A stretch of DNA of 34,937 nucleotides, taken from positions 1 through 34,937 of the forward strand of contig JAEOTF010000273.1 in assembly GCA_016840025.1 (NCBI GenBank). Direction: 5' to 3'. A model generated the notes under the pieces. The model saw nothing but the letters and a program-made list of their open reading frames with translations. It was not told where the DNA came from and did not search any database. Both the position numbers and the translations under genes were made by a program. The stretch is from Candidatus Hodarchaeota archaeon (GTDB taxonomy: Archaea; Asgardarchaeota; Heimdallarchaeia; Hodarchaeales; YT1-039). Positions 33,095-34,937 of the stretch are shown one piece after another. The number at the start of each line of letters is the position of its first letter. Within the stretch, counting starts at the first letter, position 1.

Positions 33095-34937
33095 TTAATA
33101 TTTGGCATCTAATCTCTTTAAACGGGTTTGTTGGAAGTCATCATGGGCAAGTTTAATAACAAAGAAGGTTTTTTCCCAAGAAGATAGATCTGGACGAAGA
33201 AAATGAGGTAACCATCTACGATTAACAAAACTTTGAACGAATAAATAATAATTTTCAAATAATTGGAATTCTTTCTGAATTTGATCTGCTCCTGCTTCTA
33301 CATCATCTACAAGTTCTTCGGTTTTAACCTTTTTTAGAGTCTCAAGGAACTGCAGGGCTTGTAATTGAAATTCTTCGAACTTTTGGGGTATTCCTTGATG
33401 AATTTTAGGTAAAAGTACAACCATAAAACTGAACCAAACCCCTGATCCAAAAATAAAAATAATAAAGAGGATTCGAGTTAGGGGATTGTCCCAGATCACT
33501 CTAGGATTCCCCCACTGGTTATGTTCTAAGTTATCTGGGAAAAAATCTCCATCAGAATCTTTTTTTCGGGGATGGGTGCCAATATGATACTCCTCTAAGC
33601 ACGTGAGTCCGTCTCCATCAAGATCTAGTGTAGCATCAACGGAATCAGTCGCATTTAAATCCATTTGGTATTCCCAGAGATTGGGTAATCCATCTTCATC
33701 AAAATCTTCCGCTCCATCTTGAGAATTAGTAGCGTTTAGTTTCATCTGATACTCCCACAAATTGGGTATCCCATCTTCATCAAAATCGTGTGCAGCATCA
33801 TTTAAAGCAGCATTTAACCCCATTTGATACTCCCAGAGATTAGGCATCCCATCTTCATCAAAATCCTCTGTAGCGTCGTTTAAAGCAGCATTTAACCCCA
33901 TTTGATACTCCCAGAGATTAGGCATCCCATCAAAATCTCGGTCACCAGCAGAGTCATTTACTGCTGCATTTAAGTCCATTTGATATTCCCAAGCATTGTG
34001 CATAGTATCCCCATCTAAATCTTCCATCGAATCATTTACAGTTGGCTTTAACCCCATTGCTACTTCCCAACCGTCATACATACCATCTCCTTCCGTATCA
34101 GGGTTAAAAGGTTCTAATCCATGTTTATATTCCTCACTATTGGATAAAAAGTCTTGATCTGGATCTTCTAAAGCGTTATATGTTCTTACATCTAACCCTT
34201 TTTGATATTCCCAACCATTAGGCATATTATCCCCATCTAAATCATCCATTGTATCATTTACGTTTGGTTTTAGCCCCACCTGTATTTCCCAAACATCAGG
34301 CATGCCATCTCCCTCTGTATCATTGTTAAATGGATTTGAATTATAATAAAATTCTACTAGTGTTACTAAACTGTCTTGATCTCTATCCTCTGTTGAATCA
34401 TCGACTAATTCATTACATCCCATTTGAGTCTCCCACCAATCTGGTACACCATCATTATCTGTATCTGAATGTATAATGTTAAAGGAGTCATCTAAGGGGT
34501 AACAATCACAGCCTATGGTAGCACCCCTCAGTTTATAAGTGCCAGTGCCTGAATAGTCTGACCAGTAATTCCCCTTTCTGGTTATAACATTAAACCAAAA
34601 ATTTGTGATACTATCATCAAACGCTTGTTTAGAACCCGCATTATTGTTAAAGAAGTAATTAAGGTAAACTTGATTATTTCCTGTGCTAGCATCCAATTTA
34701 ATACCAAATTTTGTATTTTCAAGCAAATAATTCCCTTTTATACCGCAAAAATTGGAATCATTGAGAAAAATCCCATTAAAGTTTTCGAGACAGGTATTAT
34801 TGACTATATCTGCTACTCTAGAATTATAAAGCGAAATTCCACACATAATATTTTGGGTATTAGAATTATTATAAATCATAGAAGATACTGAGTTGATGAT
34901 ATCAATACCTGCACCATTCTTTCCGCATAAATTATAG
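33095..34937 (-). CDS. NosD-like / calcium-repeat surface protein, partial at the right edge
   Basis: The frame stays open past ATG 34877-34879 to the window edge, so 613 residues are visible and the N-terminus is missing. The first part (about 1-110 of what is seen) consists of NosD-type beta-helix rungs (such as GISLYNSRVADIVNNTCLEN) ending in the typical FNVITRKGNYWSDYSGTGTY. Then come about ten thrombospondin-type-3-like acidic repeats (DFDEDGMPNLWEYQMGLNA), which should bind calcium. One membrane helix (ILFIIFIFGSGVWFSFMVVL) and a 110-residue charged, mostly helical cytoplasmic tail follow. The tail is unusually long for this class. The role is likely in the cell surface, with something bound inside. 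Confidence 0.85.
   Translation of the reverse strand, partial: YNLCGKNGAGIDIINSVSSMIYNNSNTQNIMCGISLYNSRVADIVNNTCLENFNGIFLNDSNFCGIKGNYLLENTKFGIKLDASTGNNQVYLNYFFNNNAGSKQAFDDSITNFWFNVITRKGNYWSDYSGTGTYKLRGATIGCDCYPLDDSFNIIHSDTDNDGVPDWWETQMGCNELVDDSTEDRDQDSLVTLVEFYYNSNPFNNDTEGDGMPDVWEIQVGLKPNVNDTMDDLDGDNMPNGWEYQKGLDVRTYNALEDPDQDFLSNSEEYKHGLEPFNPDTEGDGMYDGWEVAMGLKPTVNDSMEDLDGDTMHNAWEYQMDLNAAVNDSAGDRDFDGMPNLWEYQMGLNAALNDATEDFDEDGMPNLWEYQMGLNAALNDAAHDFDEDGIPNLWEYQMKLNATNSQDGAEDFDEDGLPNLWEYQMDLNATDSVDATLDLDGDGLTCLEEYHIGTHPRKKDSDGDFFPDNLEHNQWGNPRVIWDNPLTRILFIIFIFGSGVWFSFMVVLLPKIHQGIPQKFEEFQLQALQFLETLKKVKTEELVDDVEAGADQIQKEFQLFENYYLFVQSFVNRRWLPHFLRPDLSSWEKTFFVIKLAHDDFQQTRLKRLDAKY
33801..33931 (-). repeat. 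Near-identical 78-bp coding repeats in the calcium-binding region
   Basis: Bases 33801-33853 and 33879-33931 are identical over 53 bases with an offset of 78 bases, equal to one 26-residue protein repeat. Flanking units at the same spacing are similar but diverged. This points to recent repeat expansion or gene conversion within the gene. Confidence 0.85.

Overview
The window is AT-rich DNA, most likely from an archaeon of the Asgard group. The signs are archaeal TATA-like boxes (TTTATAAA, TTTTAAAA), Shine-Dalgarno sites mixed with probable leaderless starts, frequent TTG starts, a remnant of an F420-type luciferase-like monooxygenase, several NosD-like beta-helix surface proteins with a single C-terminal membrane anchor, a long kinesin-light-chain-like TPR protein, and a 7TM protein whose cytoplasmic tail looks like a longin/roadblock domain. 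A Heimdallarchaeia-type host is a guess. There are no rRNA genes, no tRNA I could recognise, no CRISPR array and no transposase.

Region 1 (1-5000): an Eis-like acetyltransferase, an exported membrane-anchored protein, a small winged-helix protein, a tandem GNAT acetyltransferase whose reading frame continues about 100 codons upstream of its first conventional start codon, a small possible ORF, and a Uma2-family nuclease-like protein.

Region 2 (5073-10149): an M14 zinc carboxypeptidase and an MNT/HEPN nucleotidyltransferase pair that were probably once divergent neighbours. About 250 bp from between and inside them is present twice. The first copy (6411-6661) is a deletion scar that lacks most of the nucleotidyltransferase. 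The second copy lies in the intact pair (8936-9722). Between the copies are an ATC-hydrolase-like protein, an isoprenylcysteine-methyltransferase-like protein, a 40-residue zinc ribbon without an ATG, and a DNRLRE-type surface protein.

Region 3 (10195-18071): a class III aminotransferase, a short remnant of an F420-type monooxygenase, a lamin-tail-domain surface protein, an M32 carboxypeptidase, a seven-repeat propeller surface protein interrupted by two in-frame stops, a DUF4037 nucleotidyltransferase-like protein, and a membrane protein with a C-terminal zinc ribbon.

Region 4 (18194-26837): a 906-residue NosD-like beta-helix protein, then a two-gene operon of a TPP enzyme of the acetolactate synthase family and a succinate-semialdehyde dehydrogenase. 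This pair resembles the cyanobacterial 2-oxoglutarate decarboxylase/SSADH shunt. A TPR protein with a probable CTG start and a small exported protein follow.

Region 5 (26919-34937): an HD-domain hydrolase, an unknown 138-residue protein, a CPA-type cation/proton antiporter, a TIGR04076 protein, the 7TM-longin-like protein, a PHP-domain phosphoesterase, a divergent M19 dipeptidase homologue that lacks some metal ligands, and a large NosD/calcium-repeat surface protein that runs off the right edge.

Overall this looks like a chromosomal stretch of peptidases, surface proteins and central-carbon enzymes, with several gene remnants that point to active local rearrangement.
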